Positions 1 to 11,227 of a DNA stretch of 64,000 nucleotides are shown piece after piece. The notes beneath the pieces were generated by a model. That model searched no databases, was not told the origin of the DNA, and worked only from the letters and a program-made list of their open reading frames with translations. Made by a program: the position numbers and the translations under genes. Position 1 is the stretch's first letter. The number at the start of each line of letters is the position of its first letter. This DNA comes from Porites lobata (Eukaryota > Cnidaria > Anthozoa > Scleractinia > Poritidae), in NCBI GenBank assembly GCA_942486035.1, contig CALNXK010000017.1, positions 767,501 to 831,500 of the forward strand. Direction: 5' to 3'.

Positions 1-62
1 GTTGTGTAAATCGGAGGGGCATATTTAGGGGTTTAATAGTAATCAAGAAAATAATGACTTAC

Positions 63-505
63 CTCCAGTTTTTTGGTGCTGTTTGAAAAATCTTTGAATG
101 GTACCTTATCCCTTCTTGCTATACGCTGTAGTCCATCCGTGAAGACAAGAAGGATGTTTTTTGCATCTGCTCTGTCTCCTCCTTCTATAGCAAACAGCTC
201 TTTAGCTGCCAGGTATAAAGCAATATCTGAACGAGTTCCCCATTTTAGTCCTTTTGAAATACGGACTTTTGTTTTTATCAAGTCGTTAAGGATCGTTTTA
301 TTATAGCGCCCCCTGTTATTAAACTTGTTGCGGATTTTTGCGTAACGGTCGAAGGTCACAAAAGCGTAATGGTTTCCTTTAGCAGAGACTGGGTATTTGT
401 CTATCAATCTGTCAATCAATGTAGTTAGAGTACCTCTTTGCGTTTCAGTCATGCTTTTTGAAGTGTCAACCAGGATAGCTATATCCATTTTCTCAGAACA
501 GTTAC
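63..505 (-). CDS. vWA-domain exon of a secreted protein gene (internal exon)
   Basis: This exon encodes a von Willebrand factor A domain. The first beta strand carries the MIDAS motif DTSKS (D-x-S-x-S), followed by the amphipathic helices and later the strand ILLVFTDG. Metal-dependent adhesion or ligand binding is the usual role of such domains. The acceptor is a T-rich tract ending in CAG at 506-508 (minus strand) and the donor is CTGGAG|GTAAGT at 61-62, so both ends are spliced and the ORF bases outside 63-505 are intron. The acceptor phase (first bases GT complete a codon) fits the donor of the signal-peptide exon at 2711-2939. Later exons lie beyond the left edge. Confident for the domain, less for the gene model. 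Confidence 0.85.
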
Positions 506-599
506 CTGAATGAAAAAAGAAAACAAAAGCTTTATCTTGCGAGGGCGGAAAACGCAGGGAGTCACTTCTCTGGTGAGTTGGGAAGGGGGGATGTGTTGT

Positions 600-1360
600 G
601 GAGCGAGGATCGTGCTGGTGTAGCACAATAACCCCCGCATTTTCAACACACTGTGAGCAGAGGCGTTGTTACGTTAAAGACTCGTTTGTGCCGAATGTCC
701 TTTCTCAGACGCCACAGAAGGGAAACTAAAATTCGGCATAAATCAGATAGTGCGTCCTTGAGGACCGATTTTACGGTGTACAAACTCGTGAAGTGGAAAA
801 AATTGCCGAGCATAGTTTTGTTCGAGCTCCTGACCTGCCCTGCCTTCTCCAGTTTGGTCTTGGAGATGTTAGGGTCTGCTGTTATGTTTCTAGGTTAGAG
901 CCGCCTGTAGACTCATCGCCAGTTATCATCCTGGACATAAAGGTTGGTTCACCTTGAGCGTGTTAAAGTCTACGCAGATTTCAACACGGTGTCGCCTCTG
1001 CTCGGCGGTGAGAGCCTGGGCAAGAATTGGTTAGAGAGGCAATGCATGTTCAAAGTGGACGTGATCATGTGGAGAGCCTGAACTAATCCATTTGACACGT
1101 TAACAATATCAGCAACTTCTTTGATGGTGACGCAAAATTCTAGCAATTTCTTAGACATTTTCAGTGGTTATTGTCGTTGATGGTCGCCCTGAACTCTCGT
1201 CGTCCTCTAATGATGTTCCTCTACTCAAGAAGCGCGAGTACCACTCAGAACACCTCACCGGGTTGGTTCATATCCGTAGGCCTAGCATTTCAAAAGTTCC
1301 CGATTTCTTATGTTTAACGCAGAATTTGGTGTTTGTGTTCTTATCCAGTCTGAGGTTCAT
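600..1360 (-). pseudogene. Fossil mariner (Tc1/mariner) transposase
   Basis: Read across several frameshifts and stops, the minus strand gives the mariner transposase in order. It starts at an ATG at 1358-1360 followed by KFCVKHKK and FEML. Next come EWYSRF with SGRPST (about 1180-1250) and the helix-turn-helix TIKEVADIV (about 1100-1140). The first catalytic region MITGDE follows near 910-925, then GQVRSS, a VHRKIGPQGRT segment and an RLRKDIRHKR segment near 690-720. A degenerate LHQHDP near 620 may be the second catalytic block. It is non-functional: at least three frameshifts and internal stops. It lies in the intron just upstream of the vWA exon, in the same orientation. Terminal repeats were not identified. 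Confidence 0.8.
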
Positions 1361-1373
1361 TATAAAATCGCAT

Positions 1374-1411
1374 ATGAGCACAACAGGAGGGCATTTTGTA
1401 TGCGCATGCGT
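1374..1411 (+). repeat. Dispersed 37-bp motif, copy 1
   Basis: Contains CAGGAGGGCATTTTG followed by TGCGCATGCG. An inverted copy lies at 5866-5902. Origin unknown; possibly the end of a dispersed element. Confidence 0.5.
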
Positions 1412-2710
1412 CAATATGGGCTGTTGAAGTGCCATAGAGGCATTTTCTGTGAGTTGTTTACGTTCAGTACCAGCATTTGCAGGCTGTTTTCTGGAGCTGA
1501 ATGACGTGTATTGGGTGCTACGTTCCTCAGACGTGTTCTTTAAGGTATCGTGGTATTTTTTACGATGAAAGAGAGTTTATTGTAGCCTCGCTGTCGCCCT
1601 TGAGAGGACAGTCTTTCCTTTCGTAAAACAGTACATCGAAGACAAGATGGCGGCTGAATGTTCTTACCACCTAACATTTCGCGCACATTTTTTGAGCAGG
1701 AGGAAAAGGTCAGTATGATAGTTTTTCGTCGAACAATTATCCTATAGATACTCAATTCTTCTCAATAGTATAACTCTAAAATCGAACTTAATCGTTTCGA
1801 GGAATACAGTGGTTAATTCAATGTCCATTCTGCCGTGAAACTGTTTTTCACCCTTTCTCTGGCTTGTTTATCTCGAAATCTTGCCTTTCTCCCCAGATTA
1901 AGTTAATGATTAATGAAACAAAGAATACTTCCGCGAATGAATGGCGCTTTGATGAAGGCTGTGAAAAATCGCCTTCTGTAATAATTTTAGCTTTCTTCTC
2001 CGGTACGTCTTCGTTGAGAAATAAAATACACGCACTTCAACTATAAATTTAAATCAATATAATGATGCCAGTAAGATTGTGTTTTGAAAATAAGAATATT
2101 CTATCATTTAGTTATACAAAGGAAAAAAAATTCAGCAATCGGTTTGAATTCTGATTTTTTTCCACATTATTTTGATGGTACACTGTTTGTTTACATTTCA
2201 TTATGCAAATAAATAATATATAGATTTAGCCAGGGCTAAAAGCGAGGCTCCATTAGTAAATTTATAATTTAAATTAAACAATAAACTTGTATTCGAATTC
2301 CACAATTCAGTTAACTTTAGAGCACATTTATGTGACTTTTGAGGGAAAGGCTACCTGATTTTAGAGAAAAATAATTTGCAAACAGCCCAAGAGTGAACCA
2401 AATCTTACATCGAGTTGATAGCCTCATATGTACACTCAAAAACTGGTAATCATCTTTTATCACATTTAAGAGCCGTAATGGCTATTGATCACCGTAGATC
2501 AATTAGGCTTAGAAAAAAAACCAGGCCAACGTTTTGGCGTTCGACAAGTTTACTTTACAAAATCTTGCCAACAAATCTGGGTGCGTGTAAACCAACCTTT
2601 TATACCATGGACAGAAAGTAGTATTTCACAATACAAATTGCTCTCATTCAATATTCATAAACTGTTAAAAAAATTTTCCAAAATCACCTATACGGCCATC
2701 CGGTTCTCAC
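1412..2710. other. Intronic/non-coding stretch, nothing recognised
   Basis: AT-rich sequence between the fossil mariner and the candidate signal-peptide exon. Short ORFs here have no recognisable domains and no consistent splice context. Confidence 0.5.
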
Positions 2711-2939
2711 TTTTGTAGTGCGAGCTGTAGCGAGTGTTTGAATGAACATTAACAGAGTTACGCTCCAAGATAATAAAGAATTTATCATGTTTATTTTTTA
2801 TTTGATGGTTTAACGCGCGGCATTTTGAGAACTCCTGCAAGCGATGTTCACTGAACGACTGAAAACAATCGGCATAGCGATTAAAATTGCAAGAGAGACT
2901 ACTAACAATCAATAAAAGAAATATAATTCGGTGAAACAT
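2711..2939 (-). CDS. Candidate first exon (signal peptide) of the vWA gene
   Basis: From the ATG at 2939 the reading frame starts MFHRIIFLLLIVSSLSC, a good signal peptide core, followed by a short Cys-containing segment (ADCFQSF, FSKCRAL). A donor AAAA|GTGAGA at 2709-2710 leaves one base (phase 1), exactly what the vWA exon acceptor at 505 needs. The longer ORF extends upstream only through a TTG, so ATG 2939 is the start chosen. The intervening intron (506-2710) holds a dead mariner. The link between the two exons is inferred from phase and topology and is not proven; a chance ORF remains possible. Confidence 0.45.
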
Positions 2940-3920
2940 AAACAGAGACAACAATTTTCATTCAGGAAGACAAGTATTAAAGTGTCCCTAAATATCCTGA
3001 ATCTTCAAGCTTCAAGCTTAAGTTTGCTGAAGTTTATGTTTTAAGCCAGCTTCCCGGTGTTTGTTTTTTCAAAGACGAACTCGAGGCAAGAAAATCGCTC
3101 AAAGCTTTCTTTTCCGGCTAGAATTATAACTAAAGATTCTTTGGAACATTTTCTTTCTATTTGCGGTGAGAAACTGTCTAAAGGCTTTTTAAAGTTCTGT
3201 AAGATTATATCAAACCAGATACTCGGTGAGATCGTTGTCTCAAATCTTACAAACGCGCATAAACTAAATTCCCGAATAAACTACGCTCCACTTCATTAAA
3301 TTAGATACAAAAAACAAACATGAAATACAATAATTTCTCTGGCTTACCATTCGAGATGCAGCTCCCGAAAGTTATCAGGTAAAGCCAGTATCGCTTCAGA
3401 CTTTGCAATCCTCTTACGCATCAAGCAAGGTGAAAACGAAAACGATGCCATCGGAAATCGGATTTCCGACTTTGACAAGCGACGTTTTCTCAACCAAAAA
3501 CCCAATAAACAAACTAGCCATGAGTAACAGAAGACTCCTGATAGCAGCTGAATTTCATTTTGTACATCCAGTGGAAAAAGACAGTTAAAAACATCACAAG
3601 TTGACACAAAACTCTGTCAGCTTCAGCTGTTAAAGTAAACAAGATTCAAGATGGTGCATAAATTTTGCGCATGAACTCACCTGTCAAATTTTGACCAATC
3701 AGAGCATAAAAATTGGACGTAGAGCGTGACCAACGCGTGACCATTGTGAGAAAAAACAAAAGCAACTGTCTTCCCTGCCTGTAACAGCTGGCTGAATTTT
3801 CACGTCCGAGGTCAGTTTGCAATCAAAATTTTAATTGTGCAGCACATAAACACAACATATTTCATATGAATTAAGAAAAAAAATTGAACTTGAGCCTGCG
3901 ATCACTTGAAAACTAGTTTA
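2940..3920. other. Upstream region of the vWA gene, no gene recognised
   Basis: The minus-strand ORF at 3344-3607 ends in a plausible donor (CGAATG|GTAAGC at 3347-3348) and could be an alternative 5' exon, but no domain is visible. Confidence 0.35.
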
Positions 3921-4052
3921 CTTGTCAGCGGATAACTTCAAAAAATACTTGACCTCGACGGGTCGACACCTGAGCCCGCGATACGGTCAAGTGATACTGG
4001 TCAGCGGGTACTCTGTTTTGACAGCTGTCAATTGATCAAAACATTGATGTCC
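3921..4052 (+). repeat. Diverged direct repeat, copy 1 (132 bp)
   Basis: Starts CTTGTCAGCGGATAACTTC and ends around GACAGCTGTCAATTGATC. The shared core GAGCCCGCGATA and the TTGACAGCTGTCAA palindrome recur in the copy at 4141-4274. Looks like a dispersed repeat family; class not assigned. Confidence 0.7.
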
Positions 4053-4140
4053 AATATGTGTGCATTATCAGTTTTCCTGTGCTCCCAAACTAGTAAAAGT
4101 ATGAGATTGAACGTTGTTCGCGATCTAGTAAAACAGTTAA

Positions 4141-4274
4141 CTGGTCAGCGGACAGCTTCCAAATAAATCACGTCACCTCGATGAGTTGACACATGAGCCC
4201 GCGATATGGTCATGGGATACTGGTCAGTGGCTATCCTGTTTGGACAGCTGTCAATTGACCATATTGTTAATGTC
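4141..4274 (+). repeat. Diverged direct repeat, copy 2 (134 bp)
   Basis: Same order of motifs as 3921-4052 (GGTCAGCGGA, GAGCCCGCGATA, TACTGGTCAG, GACAGCTGTCAATTGA) with about one difference in five bases. The copies are separated by an unrelated spacer of about 90 bp. Confidence 0.7.
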
Positions 4275-4370
4275 CTATATTAAAGATGTGGACTTGCCAA
4301 GACACGCCTGAGACACCCCTCCCTTCCTTTTGATAATCTCCCCTACCCCACCCATACAATCTGTAGACGC

Positions 4371-4399
4371 GTACGTACGTACGTACGTACGTACGTACG
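4371..4399. repeat. (ACGT)n microsatellite
   Basis: About seven tandem GTAC/ACGT units, a perfectly self-complementary tract. Confidence 0.95.
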
Positions 4400-4455
4400 C
4401 TCGGTCAATCACGTGACAACCAAACGAAAAGAGGTTGACCATATTCCATGGGTAT

Positions 4456-4496
4456 GGGGCTCTGTCCCACGCGCGCTTCGCGCGCGCGGGAGCCCC
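4456..4496. repeat. GC-rich hairpin
   Basis: GGGGCTC at the left pairs with GAGCCCC at the right, and an inner CGCGCGC/GCGCGCG pairs around a short TTC loop. Resembles a tiny fold-back element or residue of a MITE. Confidence 0.6.
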
Positions 4497-7380
4497 GCTA
4501 TAACATTTTGGCGTTTTAAAGAAAATCTAGCCTAACTCCCCAACCCCAAAATAGCACGAAATGAAACGTTATCAATATACCTTTTAAATAAATCCTGGCT
4601 TCTGTTGCAAAAAAATCGCATTTATTCCTAAATGATACCATTTTGTGGATACTACATTTGTTGATATGCTAATTTGTGAGACATTTCATTCACGAAGGAT
4701 GTTGACTGAGACCAGCTTCTCCTCTGTATTGAACCACATTCTTGTTTAGTGCATCAGTTTCTGCTTGATAATTCTTCCATGATGTACAACTTACATAAGG
4801 GGTTCATCTGGATACAGTAAAAAGCTCTCAACAGAAACATTAAGAACAGACAAATTTATCCATCCATTTGTGTCATGTTTGTTGTCGCATCCCAGCTCAT
4901 TTGGGTCCTTTAGCAGAAGTATTTATTTTTTGAGGAAACAGCATTATATGCACCCCTTTAACAAACTTCCTATCTTATGTTCAAACAGGCTTTGAAGGTG
5001 AACAACATCGTCATTTAGATTTATATGGAGTGATGGCCATTCTCTGTTTTGAACGGATCACTACTGTCATCAAATATAGATTAATGACAAGAAATCGATT
5101 GTGGAGCACAGGAGCTGTTACTCAAGAGTACTTTCAAAATAGTAGCTTAGGAAAAATCTTTGTATCTTTAGAGTTAAAGAAAAATAAAAGTACTGTTCGT
5201 TTTTTCGGAGTATGCGTGCATTCGTTTTGTCTGCAACAGTACTGAGCTTAGAAATGCTCAAGTGATTATGTTCTACCTAATCACTTGTAATTGTTTCTCT
5301 CTCAAACTCAGTCCATTCTTCATTTCCTATAGAATATTTTTTATAAATTTTTCCATGAAAACTTTCAAAAACTGTAAAACCCCATAGATTTCACGTTTTT
5401 GTGGCATATATAAACGCTTGTCTTCGCGATCAGTTTAACATGAGACATCGCGCTAATAAATAAACCTTGCGTGGTAATTTTTTTTTTCGCTTTTTGCCCT
5501 AAAGCAGCTCAACATTGCTACGATGCATTTCCTCGCTGATGTGTAAAACCACGAGTTTGGAAATCAAACCATAGAAATGCATTGCTTTGCCAGTGAAAAT
5601 CAGACTTATACAGGAACATGACTTTTTGGCGTTGAGTCTTGAAAGTCTTTAAAAGGCCAAGGAAACCTACCGCTGAAAAATCTACGAGTGAAAATCCGCG
5701 TAGAAAACGTCTGATTTTTGTGATGGAGAATATTTTTTGAAGGAAAGTGCGGTATTCAAAGCACCAACGAAATGGCTTTTAAAAGGACTGTAACTTTACG
5801 CGCGAGTTTTCGATTTCCCGCCATCAGATTTGATGCGCCCACGCTATTGTCATTCAGCGGATTCACGCATGCGCATGCAAAATGCCCTCCTGTTTATGAG
5901 CACATGGTCGTGGTCACAAAAACATGTACAGCTAACCTAGCTCTGAATTTTAAGAGCTTAACGCCACGTGGCATGCTGGCTCGCACCTGATCATTTTTCT
6001 CCTCATTTTTGTCGCGCGCTCATGACTTTTTCCGTGCTTAGTTTGTACGAATTTGGATCGAACAATCTTGTAACTTTTTACGTACCTCATACAGTGGCCG
6101 AATGTTATACTAGAAACAAATTATCTCCGCAAGATGGAGATATAAATCCAGTGGTCAGACGAATTTTGAAGTCAAATGAAGAAGACTGGGGCCAACACTC
6201 GCCTGAACACCGGATTTATATCTGGACGATTTATCCAACAAGTTGCAATCACTTATCACTTTAAAAACTATGCACAGCTTTATTTACATTAATATTAATG
6301 ATTAATATAAATTCGATATATGTCAGTGATTTTTTGGACGCAAAATATGATGTTACGTTTTCCTGTTATTTCTATTGTTGTGTTGTTGTTGCTTTTCAAT
6401 GTTTCCATGTAACCGCTAATTTTAAAAGGTAAAAAAGGCCTCTAGTTCGTGAATATCCTAGAACAAGAGACAACTAAAGAGACCGCGAGATCATGACAGT
6501 CGAATTCGAAATTCTTTACAGTGAAATTTTTGTTATTTTCCTTCGTGAGAAGTGATCATAACAAAGCTATAACCAGTATCAAACACGACAATGAAACGGA
6601 CTAGGTGAATTATTCTCCAGATCAGATTACGACTAGACAACCGTCACGGCAGCAAACTTACAACTGCCACTGATACTAAGCAATGATAATAACGATTTGT
6701 TTCGTAAGCTCAGTTGTAAGCACATCGTAAGCGCGTACATGGAATAAATTTGGGACATCAAATTATTGTTACACTGAAGTTGTACTCGATCAACATCTGG
6801 AGGCGAACAACATGAGCCATATTTAAAGTATTACTGGCAAAGATGACAGAAATGTAAAAGTCTCATTCAAGGTAACTTATATTTGACTTCGAGAAAGAAA
6901 GGCAAAGGCTAAAAGACCATCAGTGGAAGGCTAGATCTAGGGAGGGCACCCCGGGTGAGCTCAATCTTATTTGGGTTGGCCAAATTGAGGCACAGGGCGG
7001 AAAAAATTATTTTCGAGGCCGGGCAGCTCGTTATTGTAGTGTTTAAAGAAACAGGCCATTCACTTACGTGAAACTTTGACTCCGTTAATGACTGTGTATC
7101 TTTTTGACTGGTAGTTCAGGGTTTGGCCAGATGAACCTATACAATCCAATGCAATAACTTTATTAACATGTCCCATTTAGGGTAAATTTAGGGTAAATTT
7201 AAAAATAGTTAAAACCTAATTGTGTACAGTACTAAAATTTGTAATAATTATCTATAAATAATAATTATCATAAAGATGTATTACAACGAAAATAATTAAT
7301 CTTAAAATATTAAGTCAAAGCTAAAATTCCCTACTGGCCAGACGTTTGAAACGATCAATGTTCATACTGTTCTCGGTGTC
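4497..7380. other. Non-coding stretch with small inverted repeats
   Basis: No convincing gene. The only structures seen are the inverted partner of the 1374-1411 motif at 5866-5902 and a 19-bp inverted pair (GATATAAATCC type) at 6136-6155 and 6207-6225. The ORFs at 5772-6264 show no domain. Confidence 0.45.
5866..5902 (-). repeat. Dispersed 37-bp motif, inverted copy 2
   Basis: Reverse complement of 1374-1411, sharing CGCATGCGCATGCAAAATG and CCCTCCTGTT with few mismatches. Confidence 0.5.
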
Positions 7381-8434
7381 TTAACAACAACAACATAAGC
7401 TTTATTTGCATGACTATAATTGTTTAGTTACAGTATTGCAAAAGCTTTAACATAAAGTTACAATTTATAACAATGATAATGCAATGTAATGATTACTACA
7501 GTCAATCAAGTGTCATCAGCATGATTTGATAACAAATTAGTACGTAAATCATTACATAATGAGACAAATTTCAACAAATGTGAATTTACGGAAAAATTCT
7601 GTGAATTCATCAGTTTAATTATTAATTCTGTGTAAGATAGCTGATTAAAGTCGACAAAATTTTGTTGGATTTGATTGTAGAATTTCTCCCTTGGGATTGA
7701 GTATTTTGGACAATGGAAGAGAAAATGAAATTCGTCTTCAATTATACCAGAGTTACAAATAGGGCAGAATCTATCGTTGCGGGAAGTTTGATTGTGTCTT
7801 CCAGTTTCAATCATGAGTTTGTGGTTACTTATACGAATTTTCACTAAATCTTTCCTATTGGCAGAATTTCTAATTACGTCTAGATAACTCGAAATTTTAT
7901 AATCATGTTTAAATAAGATGTAAAATTGTAGTTTCGTAGAATGATGGATTGTATGTTGCCAATATGTAATATATTTTTGTTTTATTATATCTATATAGTG
8001 TTTGATCTTAGCTCCACTTAAATTATTACGATCAGGTAGGTCATAATATTCAGATATTTTCATAAGATTATGGTAAAACTATTTTTACCATTACAGTGAA
8101 GTTCTAGCGAGGTTGCAAAAGTCTTGTTTAACATTAGTATCCTCGTTTTTACGCAGAAGATACAATATGTAATAATGGATGTTTTTACAAATATTAATAA
8201 TTAATGGCAACCGTCCTAATTCACTTCTACTTGAAACATTTGAAGCTTTATTGCTTATTTCTAGGCAACGCTTGTAAAATTTCAAGTGGGTTTTTTTAAT
8301 TGGGGTATTGTCCCAAGCTTTAAAATCATGTTTTACATATACACCCCAAATTTCGCTATTATATGATAACATTGGGGAAATCATCGCTTGAAATATTTTG
8401 CAAGCAAGAGAAGGTTTTAATTTGCTAACGCATG
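7381..8434 (-). pseudogene. LINE 1: C-terminal part and 3' tail of a non-LTR retrotransposon
   Basis: Two overlapping-phase minus ORFs encode the region after the reverse transcriptase of a LINE. One contains SPMLSYNSEIWG and FKAWDNTPIKK; the other contains a zinc-knuckle-like block CPICN...DEFHFLFHCPKY (about 7690-7760). A frameshift and stop near 8065-8091 separate them, so it is dead. The 3' end is a short UTR ending in AAGCTTATGTTGTTGTTG at about 7382-7402. The 5' side stops exactly at CATG 8431-8434, where element K is inserted; the matching upstream half resumes at 12338. Clade not assigned. Confidence 0.8.
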
Positions 8435-8559
8435 AGGACCCGCATACGACTTTCTTTTGCACACCACATGACGCCGGCGTTGTTAAGGATGCTAAGTTTT
8501 GAGTGACAAGCAATAAACTTCCTACTGCGAAAAGCAATTAGTTTCTTCACCGTTTGATC

Positions 8560-8723
8560 TAGCCTGCGTGGCAGGCGTATGAAAGGGAAGGGAAAGGCGG
8601 TTTTGGGCGCGAGGGAAACGCGAGGGGCGCGCGAGGAGGGCCCCCTCCCCGCGCGCTTCTCGCGTTTCTCTCGCACCTAAAACTCCCTTTCCCTTCCCTT
8701 TCAAACGCCTGCCACGCAGGCTA
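8560..8723. mobile_element. Palindromic MITE with 9-bp target duplication (MULE-like)
   Basis: Both ends read TAGCCTGCGTGGCAGGCG inward, and the arms pair over nearly the whole length (about 80 bp each), meeting at the GGAGGGCCCCCTCC centre. The 9-bp duplication CGTTTGATC is at 8551-8559 and 8724-8732. Nine-bp duplications with long inverted repeats suggest a Mutator-like family; this is an inference. Inserted inside element K. Confidence 0.9.
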
Positions 8724-9514
8724 CGTTTGATCCAACCATCAGGGTCAGTAATACATTTTTTAACAAGATTAAAGAGGCTTCTGGCGATAGAGTAATTAGA
8801 GAAGAGATTTCAATTTGCGTTCTCAGCTCACGAGTTATCCAGAATAATCGTGCATAGCCTACGACTCAAGCGTTGCCTTTCTGGTCTTTGCCAGTATTAA
8901 AATGTTGCGTAGTTCCATATTGTATTGAATGTATTGAAGGTCGCAGAATTTAAATAGAATCGGACGAATGTTACTAGATAAAAGCTTTGGTTCAAAATCA
9001 GTGTTGATTATGTATAACCCGCAGTCCGTGAACACACAGCATACTACTCATCGTAAAGGAAAGATAGATGTCAAAGCAAATTGCAATCATTGATCTCCGA
9101 GGCTTTGTGTGTCCCAATTCAACCAACTTTTTGGCCTGAGCTTGCTAAACTGCAGTTTCCGCAGTGAATCGCTTCACGCACGCGCTGGTGCGTTGTGCTC
9201 GTACTTTTATGGCCTCTCTCTGAGAGAATCTTGTACATTCAACGTCCTATAGTTAAAAATTTAACCAAAACAATGGAAATAATAATTGACTTTTTCTTTA
9301 TGTGGAAGAAGTGTGACATTATAATTTGAACTCTGATCGAATAAAGCCAGCATTGCATTCTTGAGATGATCGTAAAGGACGGTGTGTGCGTCTGCGTAGG
9401 TTTGGGTGACATTAGGAGAAGAAGACGGTCTTCCTATGCCTTGAAAATGTTTCTGAGCCTAACGATATTATGATATGTTGTCGTCTCGCCTTTTAATAAT
9501 TCAGACATTTATAC

Positions 9515-9645
9515 CTTGTTTTAGATGGTTTTAGATTGTTTGTGAGTGGTTGTAGATGTTTTTGAGGTGGTTGTAGATGGTTGTTGAATTTTTTGAGGTG
9601 GTTGTAGGTGGTTTTAGGTGGTTGTAGATGGTTTTAGGTCGTTCC
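9515..9645. repeat. GGTTGTAGATGGTTTTAG-type minisatellite
   Basis: Irregular tandem G/T-rich units of roughly 10-18 bp (GTGGTTGTAG, GGTGGTTTTAG) just left of the main satellite array in element K. Confidence 0.75.
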
Positions 9646-9691
9646 ATGTTTTAGTAACTACGCCCGCCAGAAATTACCAATGAAGGAAAAT

Positions 9692-10740
9692 GAAATCACT
9701 TGGGCACAGAAGAAAATTAAGGGTTAATATGTCTGATATGTTTTAGCTCGAGTAAGCGAGTGTTATTGTAATGCCATGGTGATCTAAACTCCTAAGTGCA
9801 ATTTTTAAAGCAACAGAAACACTAGGTGGCACGCCCGTGATTCTGTGAATCAGACACCACGGCGTTATGAAATCACTTGCGCACCAAGTGGAAATTTACA
9901 GGTTAATATGTTTAGCTCGAGTAAGCGAGTGTTATTGTAATGCCATGGTGATCTAAACTCCTAAGTGCGATTTTTAAAGCAACAGAAACACTAGGTGGCG
10001 CGCCCGTGATTCTGTGAATCAGACACCATGGCATTATGAAATCACTTGCGCACCAACTGGGAATTTAAAGATTAATATGTCTTAGCTTGAGTAAGCGAGT
10101 GTTATTGTAATGCCATGGTGACCTAAACTCCTAAGTGCAATTTTTAAAGCAACAGAAACACTAGGTGGCGCGCCCGTGATTCTGTGAGTTAGACACCACC
10201 GTATTATCAAATCACTTGCGCACAGAAGAAAATTAAGGGTTAATATGTCTGATATGTTTTAGCTCGAGTAAGCGAGTGTTATTGTAATGCCATGGTGATC
10301 TAAACTCCTAAGAGCAATTTTTAAAGCAACAGAAACACTAGGTGGCGCGCCCGTGATTCTGTGAGTTAGACACCACCGTATTATCAAATCACTTGCGCAC
10401 AGAAGAAAATTAATGGTTAATATGTCTGATATGTTTTAGCTCGAGTAAGCGAGTGTTATTGTAATGCCATGGTGATCTAAACTCCTAAGTGCAATTTTTA
10501 AAGCAACAGAAACACTAGGTGGCACGCCCGTGATTCTGTGAATCAGACACCACGGCATTATGAAATCACTCGGCGCACCAAGTAGAAATGTAATGGTTAA
10601 TATGTCTTAGCTTGAGTAAGCGAGTGTTATTGTAATGTTATTGTGTTCTACACTACTAAGGACGAGTTTTATCATGCAACAGAAACAGTTAGACACCAAG
10701 GTATTATGAAATCACTTGCGCAATAACTGGAAAATTAAGG
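9692..10740. repeat. Satellite array, six units of about 170-177 bp plus a partial
   Basis: Units start with GAAATCACTTGCGCAC at 9692, 9869, 10038, 10208, 10385, 10562 and 10708, giving steps of 177, 169, 170, 177, 177 and 146 bp. Each unit contains TAGCTCGAGTAAGCGAG, GTAATGCCATGGTGATC and CACTAGGTGGC(G/A)CGCCC. The block GTAATGCCATGGTG is the inverted complement of CACCATGGCATTAT at the unit end, so each unit can form a hairpin. The last unit is shortened and decayed. The array lies wholly inside element K. Confidence 0.95.
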
Positions 10741-11099
10741 GGTTTACAAGCTACAAAAGCTATATGTGTGTCTTAGAGCCTGGGGTTTTTTAATAGGAGA
10801 TTTTCTTGTAGGAGACCCTCTGCCAGTTATATTTTTCGGCATTTATTAGTAAAAGATTTGTGTTTTCGTTACAAATAAAACACGCGTAGCAAAATTCCCA
10901 TTTCCGGCACTTTTATTACGTCCTGGAAACTGGAAAGGACAGCACCTAACCGGTTATTCGGAAAAAGGCTTTTCTTTTTCTTTTTCTTTTTGATATTTCT
11001 TTAGAAAAAACTGTTGCGATCCGTTCACTGAGAATCTCTGCTAATGCGGTTACATTTCGAAAACAATATTTTTGTGGTATCGCGTTCTCCTCGCGGGCG

Positions 11100-11215
11100 G
11101 CCTTTTGCTTTTAATCACCTGGAGAGACTTTGGTTTAGTTTAGACTACGGGTAGTCCCCCATTTTTCCTCAGGGATAGTAGTCTAGGTTTAGTTTTAGTT
11201 CGATTATTTCACGTC
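11100..11215. repeat. Fragment of a small palindromic repeat
   Basis: TAGACTACGGGTAGTCCCCC and the near-complement GGGATAGTAGTCTA (about 11141-11183) form a short fold-back. Possibly one end of a dispersed MITE; target duplication not found. Confidence 0.4.
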
Positions 11216-11227
11216 GTAGTTACAAAG

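Noticed and set aside
8425..8704. Arg-rich minus-strand ORFs
   Set aside because: Shadow of the GC-rich palindromic MITE at 8560-8723, no protein features.
9692..10740. CRISPR-like array
   Set aside because: Units are 170-177 bp with no unique spacers; this is a satellite in a eukaryotic genome.
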